Assembly: GCA_025210735.1 (NCBI GenBank)
Contig: JAOARD010000072.1
Location: forward strand, 1-54,530
Source of the DNA: Bacteroidales bacterium
GTDB taxonomy: Bacteria; Bacteroidota; Bacteroidia; Bacteroidales; UBA6680
Length of the DNA: 54,530 bases
Direction of reading: 5' to 3'
Position numbers and translations under genes: made by a program. This document shows positions 35,701 through 43,778 of the stretch, piece by piece (position 1 is the stretch's first letter; each line of letters opens with the position of its first letter). The notes under the pieces are model-generated. The model saw only the letters and a program-made list of their open reading frames with translations, searched no databases and was not told where the DNA came from.

Positions 35701-37595
35701 TTAGCATTTCCAATTTTTTTGTTAGAAGAAATAACAGGTATATTAATACCTGATGAGAGAGTAGATTGCTCATTATTCCCCAATTCATTTTTGAATAATT
35801 GAAATAAAAAAGTATGTAATTCTACTACATCTTTTTTCTCAATTTTCTCTATTGAGTTAAAATGTTTAATAAGTGTTTCAGCAATTTCTATAAATGAATA
35901 GTTTTTTATTCCAAATGCATCCAATTTAGTTAGAAGTGCCTCAACATTGTCAATAGTTAGTTCTAATAATAATGCATTTACGAGGTCTTGATTGAGAAAA
36001 CTAATGTTTAAAGATTTAGGTAATTTAAATTCGATTTTATTTTGAGGCTGAATAAAGATATTTGAACTCCAATTAATAACGTTCATTTCAGAATCTATAA
36101 AGAACTCGTCCAATTCCGATGTTTTTATTGTATTTGAGTTTAATTCTTTTCTGTATGGCTCATACTCTAAAAAATAGCAAATAAGTTTAGCTAAAACGGG
36201 TATTTCAATATTAAGAACTCTTTCAGAAATTATAGAAATGAATTTACTTACAGTATAGTGGAAGAGTGAAAAAGTTTTTAAAAAAGATATAACAGATTCA
36301 TCCTCGCAAATCGGCATAAGGTTTGAAACATCATCGCCTTTAACAATCGAAGCTACAGGTGAATCATAAAAAACTGGGTTATCTTTATATGATATATATA
36401 TATCATTTATACTTGGAAAAACATTGCTTGCTTTAATCTTTTCAATTAGCAATTCTTTAAAATTAAATTTCTGTAAAACACTATCAATCTTTTCAAAATC
36501 AATATTTAGAATTTTTAATGGCAAATAATTCACTTCTCCATTTTTCGATATTTCCAGAGCGGTTTCAATTAACAACTCTGAAAGTTCACCTGTCAAAAAT
36601 TCATTATGTCCTTCGGTATCATTAACTAATTGATTTCGGTCTTGGGTAAGTTCAAAAGTCCCATGCAATAGTGCAGGAAATGGAAATCTAACTTCCGTTT
36701 TAAAGTAACTAAACAACACATTTTCAGTATCATTTAGTTCATTATTCCAGGCAATTGATAATTCAAAATTTTTCTCTTTGTGTACGCCCTTTCTTCTTTT
36801 AACTTTCCAAGTTTTCGTTTCTGTGCTGCCCTGTAAAGTATTTATACTTTCTACTGTTACTTCCTTTTTAAATTTATCTGCGTAACTTTTTTTGTAAGTA
36901 ATTTTTCTTTTTGGACTATCAATTTCGATGATTTCAATATGGTTCAAAAATATAAGAGTCTCTTTATTTATAACAGAGAAAATTTGTGATTGAACCTCTT
37001 CTATTATGTTTTTCTTTAGCTTTATTGATATTGTTGTATCAAAATTATTTTCAAAAATATTTTCTCCATTTAATAACTTTGGTACTCGCAGTGTAGCTAT
37101 TGGGTATTTTACTTTGCTATTTTGTTTTAGAAAAGTAGAAATCTCTGGTGATTTCGTTGTTAAATCTCCCAAAAAAGATTTAGCTAGTGTTCCAGAAAAA
37201 GCCAATTTAGTTTCTCCACTACTAATTATCACTTCGTCTGCCCAACTAAGTATTGAACGAAATCCCAATCCCTTTTGTCCAATTTTATTTTGCAGCAAAG
37301 TTTTAGAACTCAGATTACTGTATATAATTGAACGAAACCCATCTTCATTGAATGGTTCTCCGTTGTTCGAAATTGTGAGAAAATTGTCATCAAGTTTAAT
37401 TAAAACTTTTTTCTCTTTTGCAATTTCAGATGCATCGTCAGCATTTTGAAGCATTTCAAGAAGTTGTCTACCATTATATGCTTCAATGTTTTGTTTCTCA
37501 ATATTGTAGTGTTCTAATATATATGCTGGGGATGAGATATAGTCGTCCCTTCTTTTCTCTAATTCTTTTTCAATAAAAGTATTTAAGTCATTCAT
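32784..37595 (-). CDS. Giant sacsin-like HATPase protein with C-terminal DUF3883-like domain
   Basis: 1603 residues. The N-terminus is an Hsp90-type (GHKL) ATPase: N-box LLEMLQNADDASE (N51, D54), G1 ISNNGEPFNEDGF (75-87), G2 IGQKGLGFRSIL (105-116), with sacsin-like spacing. The middle is about 1300 residues of helical and beta segments without a clear domain. At about residue 1463 a DUF3883-like end begins (LGFIGEWLVYKHLLYF), with GYDIEY (1506-1511) and RYVEVKVV (E1523, K1525), the D...E-x-K pattern of PD-(D/E)xK nucleases. Proteins with this architecture occur in defence islands. An antiphage role is likely but not proven. Confidence 0.85.
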   Translation of the reverse strand: MNDLNTFIEKELEKRRDDYISSPAYILEHYNIEKQNIEAYNGRQLLEMLQNADDASEIAKEKKVLIKLDDNFLTISNNGEPFNEDGFRSIIYSNLSSKTLLQNKIGQKGLGFRSILSWADEVIISSGETKLAFSGTLAKSFLGDLTTKSPEISTFLKQNSKVKYPIATLRVPKLLNGENIFENNFDTTISIKLKKNIIEEVQSQIFSVINKETLIFLNHIEIIEIDSPKRKITYKKSYADKFKKEVTVESINTLQGSTETKTWKVKRRKGVHKEKNFELSIAWNNELNDTENVLFSYFKTEVRFPFPALLHGTFELTQDRNQLVNDTEGHNEFLTGELSELLIETALEISKNGEVNYLPLKILNIDFEKIDSVLQKFNFKELLIEKIKASNVFPSINDIYISYKDNPVFYDSPVASIVKGDDVSNLMPICEDESVISFLKTFSLFHYTVSKFISIISERVLNIEIPVLAKLICYFLEYEPYRKELNSNTIKTSELDEFFIDSEMNVINWSSNIFIQPQNKIEFKLPKSLNISFLNQDLVNALLLELTIDNVEALLTKLDAFGIKNYSFIEIAETLIKHFNSIEKIEKKDVVELHTFLFQLFKNELGNNEQSTLSSGINIPVISSNKKIGNANSLYFGKYYGNNISDQIFKYDKSKLLARPSEFGLGDLNSDDLKAYFKWIGIAELPRKIRKKETTDFAEYAFKKFDYKNKIGRDRHFNNFIQFRNSLSYYGQVTVQTIDDFENILSKNNCETIIAWLCSDNDIYKLLEIDCEPISSRIGANFGNGSYDREITGKQIPNFIKWKLLNFKWLNTNSGVIQSPNLCTTSATITSEFSPLIEKPKINYDALVLKINKINPDKVDYLLNIIGVNKTISSFETKILYSILNKLPEIDSDGRKAKTLYRELAVNYEEKKLNVTEVEYKDFISCGKVFCKKQGQYSYENNDSVFYVDNKRYGESIINQFHTIEIERRRSQEKIEKIFGVKPLKGLKLTLGSTPSQHHLNAKFEQEIESFKPYIYVFRQDLDTTGKEKSLIKDVKFKLVTDLSVLLEKEKEKSEFSLSFYEYLYLSKNRTVYIRTPTYIDDERKLKEDVNFCSTIAEAFSALIDVDAQRQQIRELFSKSASGRDDIIRSELDDETLEKLVNAKNKLGIVNDPKIQFWLSFIKCFPTKKVHRGNLTDEALLFELKRLFPNLSGTISALYELMNYENYNEENSLRLIVELLKKSKLFLADFNKYVYPSIVLTDLYELELKRIKEAKRKEFKQVLYSQFLNSDKDKKDFLKTLLHYDSLKGNFYNEISYNVEEDLLIQIREEFNINTLQDFNFDFEKIYSKNKNIFEAKAEGQNITKELANLFINENLEFESLLYFENEIQTLVENLKNWIPKTDEENKGQGKRIAKKRIKIGDSDFLYEDIGDLFNQLENHEAFQTNLSKIKIKKVKNGSSTGKSQTSSHPKNQKRLKQPTEELGFIGEWLVYKHLLYFIKNKESIKWVSEYAKLAGVNSDGKNGLGYDIEYIPNEAKYPRYVEVKVVGWENAFHISANEVIQGEKLKRHYEIFLVRNIGDTDNISIEIIQGPFDYSGQKSFNDNDLFTVVNDNYILKFQKTDE

Positions 37596-37800
37596 TTTAT
37601 AGTAGTAATATCAGATAAAAAGATTCTTTGATTGGGTAAAATAAAGGCTCTTTTGGCTACCAAGCAGTAACTCGTGCATTGGATTCGTCAAATATGCATG
37701 AATATGCTATGGGATTTCATTTCAATTATTTATTTTGTAGCAAATTACTCTTCTTAAATTCCAATCTCGTCCACAACAATTAGTATCAGCCAATTTATAA

Positions 37801-37932
37801 TCATCTCAATACATTCATTTTACCTATATCCTCTAAAGATTCATTAACTATAATCCGCTGATTATCTTTATTACGTGTAACAACTCTGATGTTACAGTTT
37901 TCTGGTTCTGGTAGGTTATATAGCTCTTGCAT
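37801..37932 (-). CDS. E5 short reading frame (43 codons)
   Basis: ATG at 37932, beginning MQELYNLPEPENCNIRV and ending KMNVLR. The first 14 residues are the same as in E6 at 39457-39585; the C-terminal halves diverge. It is preceded by a complete E-type promoter. No known family. Confidence 0.4.
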   Translation of the reverse strand: MQELYNLPEPENCNIRVVTRNKDNQRIIVNESLEDIGKMNVLR

Positions 37933-38010
37933 TACTGTTTAGTTTAGACAATAAATATAGGCACAATAAAATAGTATACAATATAAAGTACAAACTATTT
38001 ACACAATACA
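37876..38010 (-). promoter_or_regulatory. E5: promoter and hairpin
   Basis: TTG at 37979-37981, 19 bp, TATATTTA at 37952-37959, then the leader to 37932. Hairpin TGTAAC-N9-GTTACA is at 37876-37896, inside the short frame. The box AAATAGTTTGTACTTTATAT is upstream of the TTG. Confidence 0.65.
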
Positions 38011-38040
38011 CCTTGTTATTATGTTGTATTACGTTAATGC

Positions 38041-38150
38041 TACTTACGTTTAAATCTGTAGTCAAAAACATATACCTTTAATTATTAATTGACCTAATGA
38101 GGTAAGACGAATAGAAAAATAGAAGTAGTAAATCCTGAACCTTATGAAGG
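38041..38150 (-). pseudogene. Internally deleted copy of the 39693-40604 gene
   Basis: On the minus strand the first part (TTCTATTCGTCTTACCTCAT, then GGTCAATTAATAATTA) matches the signal-peptide region of the gene starting at 40604. It then jumps to TATGTTTTTGACTACAGATT, its last codons. About 0.8 kb is missing in between, and the start codon is damaged. The E element after it is nearly identical to the one after the intact gene. Confidence 0.75.
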
Positions 38151-38264
38151 TTAATTTATCTTTTTATTATAATAAGGCACAATATGAGTTCGCTTAAAAA
38201 CATACCACTACGAGTTACAACCATTTAATTATTACCATTATGCATATTTTACATATAAATATTG

Positions 38265-39131
38265 TTACCCACAGTATTTTATTATCTCTTTCGCTTCCTC
38301 AATCATCTCCTCAAATGTTGCAATAAATTCATTACAACGTTTTCGCGAATTTTTACTGTTCTTATTTACATATCCTGCACGCTTTCCTAAGAATTCAAAA
38401 CTATCATTATATTCCCAACACAAATCCCAATCACACCCCTCAACATCAGGTAATCCGACTTTCAGAAATGCATATTCATTTGTCTTAAATGTAGCTCGTC
38501 CTATTTTTATTTTTTTCAGCTTGTCGAGATGCAAAATCGGCAATAAAGCAGGGTGTTCTGTTCTATTGATTATAAAACCCAAAGAAAAAACCTCTAGATT
38601 CGGAAGTCCCTTTAAAAACTCAAAATTTTCTATTGGTTGCTTCCAATCAATCGTTCCGTCAATATGTAAATACCTTAAACTTTTTAATCCTGCAAGTTCA
38701 CTAAAATCGGATACCCTACGAATATTCTCAAAATGCAACGATTTAAGTTTAGTCAATCTTTGTAAAGGTTTTAAATCCGAAAAACCTGAAACATATTCAA
38801 GTATTACCTCTTCTAAATTAATTAAGTCTCCGATAAACTCAATGTCGGTTGCTCTAAAGAAAGTTACTCTTAATCTTTTCAGGTTTGTTAACTTACAGAT
38901 TGCCTTAACTTGTTCTCTGCAGGGGTTATGAAGTGTTAGTTCTTCAAGATTTGAGCAATCAAAAACCTGCTCCCAATGCTCCTTGCTTTGACTCTTACTT
39001 AGAGTAAGGATCTTTACATTATCTTTATCTGCAATTACAGAATCTGCAATAAAAGCAAATCTTTCTCTATTAGGTATTATAGTCCAATAATCGTCTGCTC
39101 TATCCAAAAAGTCTCCAAAATGATGTTTCAT
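38265..39131 (-). CDS. Cytosolic leucine-rich-repeat protein
   Basis: 288 residues, no signal. At least five LRR-type units are visible: VKILTLSKSQ, LEELTLHNPCREQVKAI, LKRLRVTFFRATDIEFIGDL, LEEVILEYVSGFSDLKPLQR, LKSLHFENIRRVSDFSELAG, LRYLHIDGT. The C-terminal 60 residues are helical and charged (CNEFIATFEEMIEEAKEIIK). The protein probably binds another protein. It sits between the two copies of a duplicated segment, so it may be the gene carried by that unit. Confidence 0.7.
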   Translation of the reverse strand: MKHHFGDFLDRADDYWTIIPNRERFAFIADSVIADKDNVKILTLSKSQSKEHWEQVFDCSNLEELTLHNPCREQVKAICKLTNLKRLRVTFFRATDIEFIGDLINLEEVILEYVSGFSDLKPLQRLTKLKSLHFENIRRVSDFSELAGLKSLRYLHIDGTIDWKQPIENFEFLKGLPNLEVFSLGFIINRTEHPALLPILHLDKLKKIKIGRATFKTNEYAFLKVGLPDVEGCDWDLCWEYNDSFEFLGKRAGYVNKNSKNSRKRCNEFIATFEEMIEEAKEIIKYCG

Positions 39132-39456
39132 TATCTTTGATTCCTATACTGTATGTTCTTATTGTATAATAGCAAGTTATATAAGCTATGGCATATCGCA
39201 TGGTAGTTTCATGTCAGGTTATTCCAACCTTTTTTACAGGTAGTTAATACTCGCAAACCATTAAAACCTGAAGCAATATACCATATATTAACGTTTCGCT
39301 ATTCTTTTTAACTCACACCTGCAACTCGTATTATAATATTATATTCTATGACAAAAAGCAATATGCAATTTTCCTTTATCTATCATTTTACTCTCATCTT
39401 TTTTAGAAACATGATTTCTCATCGTTAATATTGTTATGTGTTCTTAAGGCTTAACC

Positions 39457-39585
39457 CTAACTAATCATAAATACACTGGTGCACTTATTTCTCCTATATA
39501 TTTGTATAATCTGCTGATTCTTTTTATGACAAGTAACAATCCTGTTACAGTTTTCCGGTTCTGGTAGGTTATATAGCTCTTGCAT
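39457..39585 (-). CDS. E6 short reading frame (42 codons)
   Basis: ATG at 39585, beginning MQELYNLPEPENCNRIV and ending SVFMIS. It follows a complete E-type promoter. The start is the same as E5 for 14 residues. The function is unknown; a leader peptide, micro-protein or relic are all possible. Confidence 0.4.
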   Translation of the reverse strand: MQELYNLPEPENCNRIVTCHKKNQQIIQIYRRNKCTSVFMIS

Positions 39586-39660
39586 TACTGTTTAGTTTAG
39601 ACAATAAATATAGGCACAATAAAATAGTATACAATATAAAGTACAAACTATTTACACAAT
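39533..39660 (-). promoter_or_regulatory. E6: promoter and hairpin
   Basis: TTG at 39632-39634, 19 bp, TATATTTA at 39605-39612. Hairpin GTAAC-N6-GTTAC is at 39533-39548. The sequence differs from E5 by few bases over the promoter half. Confidence 0.65.
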
Positions 39661-39692
39661 ACACCTTGTTATTATGTTCTATTACGTTAATG

Positions 39693-40604
39693 TTATTGAC
39701 GTTTAAATCTGTAGTCAAAAACATATCCCAGTCCAATACTAAACTCACTGAAAGTATTCTGATTATAATACCTTATAAAGGTCTGAATCTGCTTAAAATT
39801 CCTCAACAAATCCACCTGATATTCAGCTTTACCGGCATAGATATTTGCTTTACCAATTAAAGTGGCGTTTATGGGTTTACCTATTCCAAATCCAAGGCCC
39901 AATACACCTCCTGATTTGTTAGAGTTCTTTGTATCATGTCCTGTAACAGCCATATTTGAATAACCAAGTATCAGCTTCAGATATGGTATTCCAAAAACTC
40001 TGTGCGAAAAGTTCAGGTCTGTCTCAAAACTATTTACGGAGGAGTTATAATCTTTGCCAAACTCTACCTGTTTGTAATTCCATGCAATATCAAGATCCAA
40101 GTTACATTTAACCACAAGATGCTTTATCGCAATCTGAGTCTGAAACAGGTAATTGTCATTAAAATCAGTCTGATAGCTGACAGTGGGCTGCACTACAGCC
40201 TGATTAAGAAATGCAGGAAAGGAGATAAAGAACTCTCCTCCAACAGGGTTATTTATCAATCCGCTTTGTATATACAAACCTATCTTCTGAGAATCGAACC
40301 AATCTACGTGACAATAAGGTTTTAGCATGATTTTAATATGTTCCTGATTACCCACTTCTATCTCCTTAGTCAAGTGACCCAGAGCAGAAATTACCAAGAT
40401 TGAATTAGCATCAGAAACAGACAAGTTAAATTTCCCATCCTGATCTGTTGAGGTTCCGTTTTGGGTTCCTTTCTCAACAATATTCACACCGGGAAGTGGC
40501 ACTTTATCAGATTTAGATAAAACAATTCCACTAACCATTAATTGACCTGATGAGACAAGGTGAATAGAAAAAAACAGAAGCAGTAAAACCGGAATCCTAT
40601 ACAT
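39693..40604 (-). CDS. Exported protein with carboxypeptidase-regulatory-like domain and beta-barrel-like C-terminus
   Basis: 303 residues. A signal peptide is present (MYRIPVLLLLFFSIHLVSSG). Residues about 25-95 are a CarboxypepD_reg-like domain (SGIVLSKSDKVPLPGVNIVE, GTSTDQDGKFNLSVSD). The remainder has alternating strands ending in an aromatic residue (FSIGLGYVFDYRFKRQ), like a small outer-membrane barrel. It is not a SusC: no plug motif and too short. Outer-membrane location is inferred. A shorter, internally deleted copy is at 38041-38150. Confidence 0.75.
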   Translation of the reverse strand: MYRIPVLLLLFFSIHLVSSGQLMVSGIVLSKSDKVPLPGVNIVEKGTQNGTSTDQDGKFNLSVSDANSILVISALGHLTKEIEVGNQEHIKIMLKPYCHVDWFDSQKIGLYIQSGLINNPVGGEFFISFPAFLNQAVVQPTVSYQTDFNDNYLFQTQIAIKHLVVKCNLDLDIAWNYKQVEFGKDYNSSVNSFETDLNFSHRVFGIPYLKLILGYSNMAVTGHDTKNSNKSGGVLGLGFGIGKPINATLIGKANIYAGKAEYQVDLLRNFKQIQTFIRYYNQNTFSEFSIGLGYVFDYRFKRQ

Positions 40605-40801
40605 GTTAACTTATCTTTTTAATATAATATGGTAAAACAATTCAACTACGGGGAGTACGTTCTTTATAAATAAACTCTCCCCATTCTGAATTAGTCAAAT
40701 TGCAAGTTTGGCAATACCATTTTTATGCTCTTAATATTTCTCAAAACAACACTTCAAATTTCAGCCTCTTGCAAAGCGTTGATTATCTAAATCACTATAA
40801 T

Positions 40802-40842
40802 ACAAAGTGTAAAATGCATTAAACCGGCATTTTACACTTTGT
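40802..40842 (-). terminator. Long near-perfect hairpin after the MlrC-like gene
   Basis: ACAAAGTGTAAAATGC is mirrored exactly by GCATTTTACACTTTGT with a 9-nt loop, 17 bp after the stop of the gene at 40859. The minus-strand T-run is weak; the plus side has GTTTTTATT. It is a likely transcription terminator. Confidence 0.7.
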
Positions 40843-40858
40843 GCCGTTTTTATTACTG

Positions 40859-42400
40859 CTACTCACATACCGGAATCATAATGGCTTTCAAATCCGGATC
40901 TTTCATATCCCTGTCCAAAGGGTATATTGGTCTTACAACTCTTTTATAATTCAGGCGTTCCAGATTCTGATCAACCCCACCCGGTGTTAGAGCCATTATC
41001 CAGTCTGCCCGCATATTATACAGTTCCGGAACCAAATAACCAATCTTAACCACCAATATATCAGCCTCACGTGGTTTCAGCCCGAGATTAGTAAAATCTT
41101 TCTCGTAATGATATGGTTTACGTCTCTTTGTTACTATCACAGAAACACTTCCTGTTTTTACTACAACCTCCGTTTCTGCATGTTTATCTCCATGTTTAAT
41201 AGCCAGAACTGTTCCTGACAGTAATATTGGAGGTGAATAACGGTTATCAATCATTGCCCCCACATACTCCTCAACCTTACCTCCAACTCCTGCTTCAATA
41301 GCTTTTTCTACAAATTTTGGTCCGGGTATAGAGGCATATATAAGCGACGTCCCATTCTCTTTCTTAAACTCCGGACGTTTCAGAATTTCATTTAGAGTCC
41401 ATGTAACATCACCTGCACCACCGGCAGTAGGATTGTCTCCCATGTCGCTAATTATAAATGGTTGCTTAGTACTATTAATTGCTTTATCTAAACATTCATC
41501 CAAATCTGCTACAGGCGCTACAAATTCAAATTCATCTCTAACATCCCAAAAGTGTTTTGCTAACTTCTCAGCCGTGGCTTTAACCTTAACCTCATCATCG
41601 CCAGTAACCATAACTGCTGCACGGTTTCGCTCTTCATCTGCCCATGCATAACCTACCCAAATAGAAGCATCTAATACTCCCTCCTGAGCCGTTGCCGGAG
41701 CTACCTTAGCATACAGACTCTTTCCCGGTTCAACCCGTGTACTGGTCTTTTCACCAGGCAATAGAATAGGTACAGGTATCCATGCTTTATATTTTGGTTT
41801 ACCTTTTCCATTCTCTATTCTTTCCAAAAGAGTTTCAATAGCTCTGTGTTTAGACTCCATTGCATCCTCGTGTGGAGCAAGTCGGTAACATGTAATGAGA
41901 TCCAGATTTTTTGCTAACCGCTCTGAAACATTTCCGTGCAGATCCATACATGTAGAGATAATTGTTTTTTTGCCTATTACCGCTCTTATACGCTCAACAT
42001 AATCAGCTTCAGGATCATCCAGACCTTCTACACTCATGGCTCCGTGTAACTCCAGATACATTGCATCGTACGGTAGATTCTCCTTTAACTTTTCAAGTGT
42101 TTGGTTAACCAACGATTCATAAGCCTTGCGCGAAACAATACCTCCCGGAATAGCTTTAGCTTTTAGTGTCGGAAACCATTGAGCTCTTTTAAGGTTTTCT
42201 GATCCCTCTTGCAGAATAGGGTAATAGTTCAGAACATCTGTTCCGTAAAGGGTATGAAACGCCTCTTTGTGTGTTACTGCAGGCGAAAAAGTACTTGATT
42301 CTATAGCAAGTCCGGCCACTGCAATTCTGGGTAATTTCTCCTTTGGCTGGCAACCAAATATTAAAACCGAGATAGTTAATAGTGTAATAAATTTATTCAT
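40859..42400 (-). CDS. MlrC-like (M81 family) metallopeptidase lipoprotein
   Basis: 513 residues. The lipobox is SVLIFGC (C17). The body matches the M81/MlrC family (DUF1485): IAVAGLAIESSTFSP, YDAMYLELHGAMSVEGLDD, IISTCMDLHGNVSERL, CYRLAPHEDAMESK, SDMGDNPTAGGAGDVTW. Family members include microcystinase C, which opens or cuts small cyclic peptides, and probable zinc-binding residues are in ELHGAM and DLHGN. The substrate here is unknown. Lipid anchoring is unusual for this normally cytosolic family. The gene follows an R2 leader directly. Confidence 0.85.
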   Translation of the reverse strand: MNKFITLLTISVLIFGCQPKEKLPRIAVAGLAIESSTFSPAVTHKEAFHTLYGTDVLNYYPILQEGSENLKRAQWFPTLKAKAIPGGIVSRKAYESLVNQTLEKLKENLPYDAMYLELHGAMSVEGLDDPEADYVERIRAVIGKKTIISTCMDLHGNVSERLAKNLDLITCYRLAPHEDAMESKHRAIETLLERIENGKGKPKYKAWIPVPILLPGEKTSTRVEPGKSLYAKVAPATAQEGVLDASIWVGYAWADEERNRAAVMVTGDDEVKVKATAEKLAKHFWDVRDEFEFVAPVADLDECLDKAINSTKQPFIISDMGDNPTAGGAGDVTWTLNEILKRPEFKKENGTSLIYASIPGPKFVEKAIEAGVGGKVEEYVGAMIDNRYSPPILLSGTVLAIKHGDKHAETEVVVKTGSVSVIVTKRRKPYHYEKDFTNLGLKPREADILVVKIGYLVPELYNMRADWIMALTPGGVDQNLERLNYKRVVRPIYPLDRDMKDPDLKAIMIPVCE

Positions 42401-42492
42401 AATGTTTATAATTGTTTTTTAGTTATAAGATTTAACTCGTATTATAATCATCTTTGTGTGTGAGAAAAGTCTTTGCTCGTACTTAGTTTCAT
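42401..42492 (-). repeat. R2 leader repeat before the MlrC-like gene
   Basis: The minus strand contains GATGATTATAATACGAGTTA and an A-rich run ending next to the ATG at 42400. A frame MKLSTSKDFSHTQR starts at 42492 and stops after 14 codons because of a single-base change relative to the copy at 43.7 kb. Confidence 0.7.
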
Positions 42493-42531
42493 ACTAATTT
42501 TAGGATATGGAATTAAATTACACATCATTTG

Positions 42532-43629
42532 TTAGATGCTAAATGAACAATTGGGAAGTTGTAATTTTAATTCTTTAATATACTTTTTAGGAATATTGTT
42601 TGGGTAGCATTTAATAACTTTTAAGTTTTTTAGTTTAATTATTGATTTAGGAAGTGAATTTAATTGGTTACGTTGAACTTCCAGCCACTCTAACTTTTTC
42701 AAATTACCAATAGAATTCGGAAGGCTTTGTAGTTGATTTTCTCTAATGTACAGAGAAACCAGGCTTTCTAAATTCCCAAAAGTTTCAGGTAAACTAATTA
42801 TCTTATTTCTCTTAACTGCCAAATATTTTAAGTTTTTAAGATTTTCAATAGATTCAGGTATGGTAACTAGTTCATTGGATTCTAAATCCAAACTTACCAA
42901 ACTTTTAATTTTCGTAATAGAGTTTGGAAATTTGGCAAACTTATTCATACTCAAATCTATTGTTTTCAAACTCATTAATCCATCAACAGATTCAGGAAAT
43001 GAAGACAAATTATTTTCTCTCAATTCCAATTTTGCTAATTTTGATAAGGCGCCTATAGATTCGGGTAGAACTGTAAGATTGGAATAGTTGAGCAAAAAAG
43101 TTTTTAGGTTGTGTAATCTTCCAATTGAGTCAGGTAGTTTATTCAGATTATTTCCATTTAAATTGAGATATTCTAAGTTCCGCAATTCAGCAATTGATTC
43201 ATCAATTTCACACAATCCACATAATGCCATTTCCAAACGCTTCAAGCTTTTAATTTGATTGATACTAATTGGATAAGTTTGAAACTTATTTCTAGTTAAA
43301 AATAACAACTCAAGTTTATCTAATTTACTTATCGATTCAGGTAATTCTTTTAATCGATTATTAGACAGATCAAACCATACAAGGTTACTAAGTATATAAA
43401 TTGAATCTGGTAAGCTTTCTAAATTATTGTTCTTTAGATGTAAACTAGTTAAATTTTTAAACTTTAATATAGATTCAGGGAATTGTGATAAATTCTCGTT
43501 ATTTAATACTAAATTATACACATCGTTAGGATTCTTTAAAGCTTCATCCAAAGAGTAATATACTTTATCTTCTTGGGCAAAAGAATATATATTACTAAAC
43601 ATTAATAATATAAAGATTGCATTTTTCAT
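42532..43629 (-). CDS. Exported leucine-rich-repeat protein
   Basis: 365 residues. A signal peptide is present (MKNAIFILLMFSNIYSFAQ). There are more than ten regular LRR units of the 23-residue 'SDS22/plant-like' type: NLTSLHLKNNNLESLPDSIY, NLVWFDLSNNRLKELPESIS, KLAKLELRENNLSSFPESV, LVSLYIRENQLQSLPNSIG. It ends with a short capping helix. Periplasmic or surface location is inferred. Regular LRRs suggest protein binding. The gene starts just after an R2 leader. Confidence 0.85.
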   Translation of the reverse strand: MKNAIFILLMFSNIYSFAQEDKVYYSLDEALKNPNDVYNLVLNNENLSQFPESILKFKNLTSLHLKNNNLESLPDSIYILSNLVWFDLSNNRLKELPESISKLDKLELLFLTRNKFQTYPISINQIKSLKRLEMALCGLCEIDESIAELRNLEYLNLNGNNLNKLPDSIGRLHNLKTFLLNYSNLTVLPESIGALSKLAKLELRENNLSSFPESVDGLMSLKTIDLSMNKFAKFPNSITKIKSLVSLDLESNELVTIPESIENLKNLKYLAVKRNKIISLPETFGNLESLVSLYIRENQLQSLPNSIGNLKKLEWLEVQRNQLNSLPKSIIKLKNLKVIKCYPNNIPKKYIKELKLQLPNCSFSI

Positions 43630-43635
43630 TTATTT

Positions 43636-43719
43636 AAAATTGTTTTTTAGTTATAAGATTTAACTCGCATTATAATCATCTTCGTGTGTGAGAAAGTCTT
43701 TGCTCGTGCTTAGTTTCAT
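43636..43719 (-). repeat. R2 leader repeat before the LRR gene, best-preserved short frame
   Basis: A 19-codon frame runs from 43719 (MKLSTSKDFLTHEDDYNAS) to a TAA at 43660, followed by AAAAAACAATTTTAAATAA and the gene's ATG. The frame and bases match the copies at 42401, 16351 and, partly, 12284. Confidence 0.7.
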
Positions 43720-43778
43720 TTTAGTATACAGATTAAAATTACACATAACAGTTTGGTTTAACTACATTTTAATTCAGT

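Larger units (their letters stand above)
37596..38264. other. Intergenic region with E5 element and a gene relic
   Basis: The region holds the E5 frame and promoter (37801-37981) and an internally deleted copy of the carboxypeptidase-regulatory-domain gene (38041-38150). 37596-37800 shows nothing else I recognise. Confidence 0.6.
39132..39692. other. Intergenic region with E6 element and R2 relic
   Basis: 39305-39345 on the minus strand reads ATTATAATACGAGTT, an R2 relic. The E6 frame and promoter occupy 39457-39634. Nothing else is recognised. Confidence 0.6.

Noticed and set aside
33140..37500. Several plus-strand frames of 60-147 codons inside the giant ATPase gene
   Set aside because: They are antisense to a long, intact gene with strong domain matches; they are rich in Ser and Phe as expected from reversed Lys/Glu codons.
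16351..43720. R2 or E elements as integron attC sites
   Set aside because: They lie before gene starts, carry promoters and leaders, and have no inverted core sites with the attC layout; no integrase is present. The similarity to cassette arrays is only in overall arrangement.
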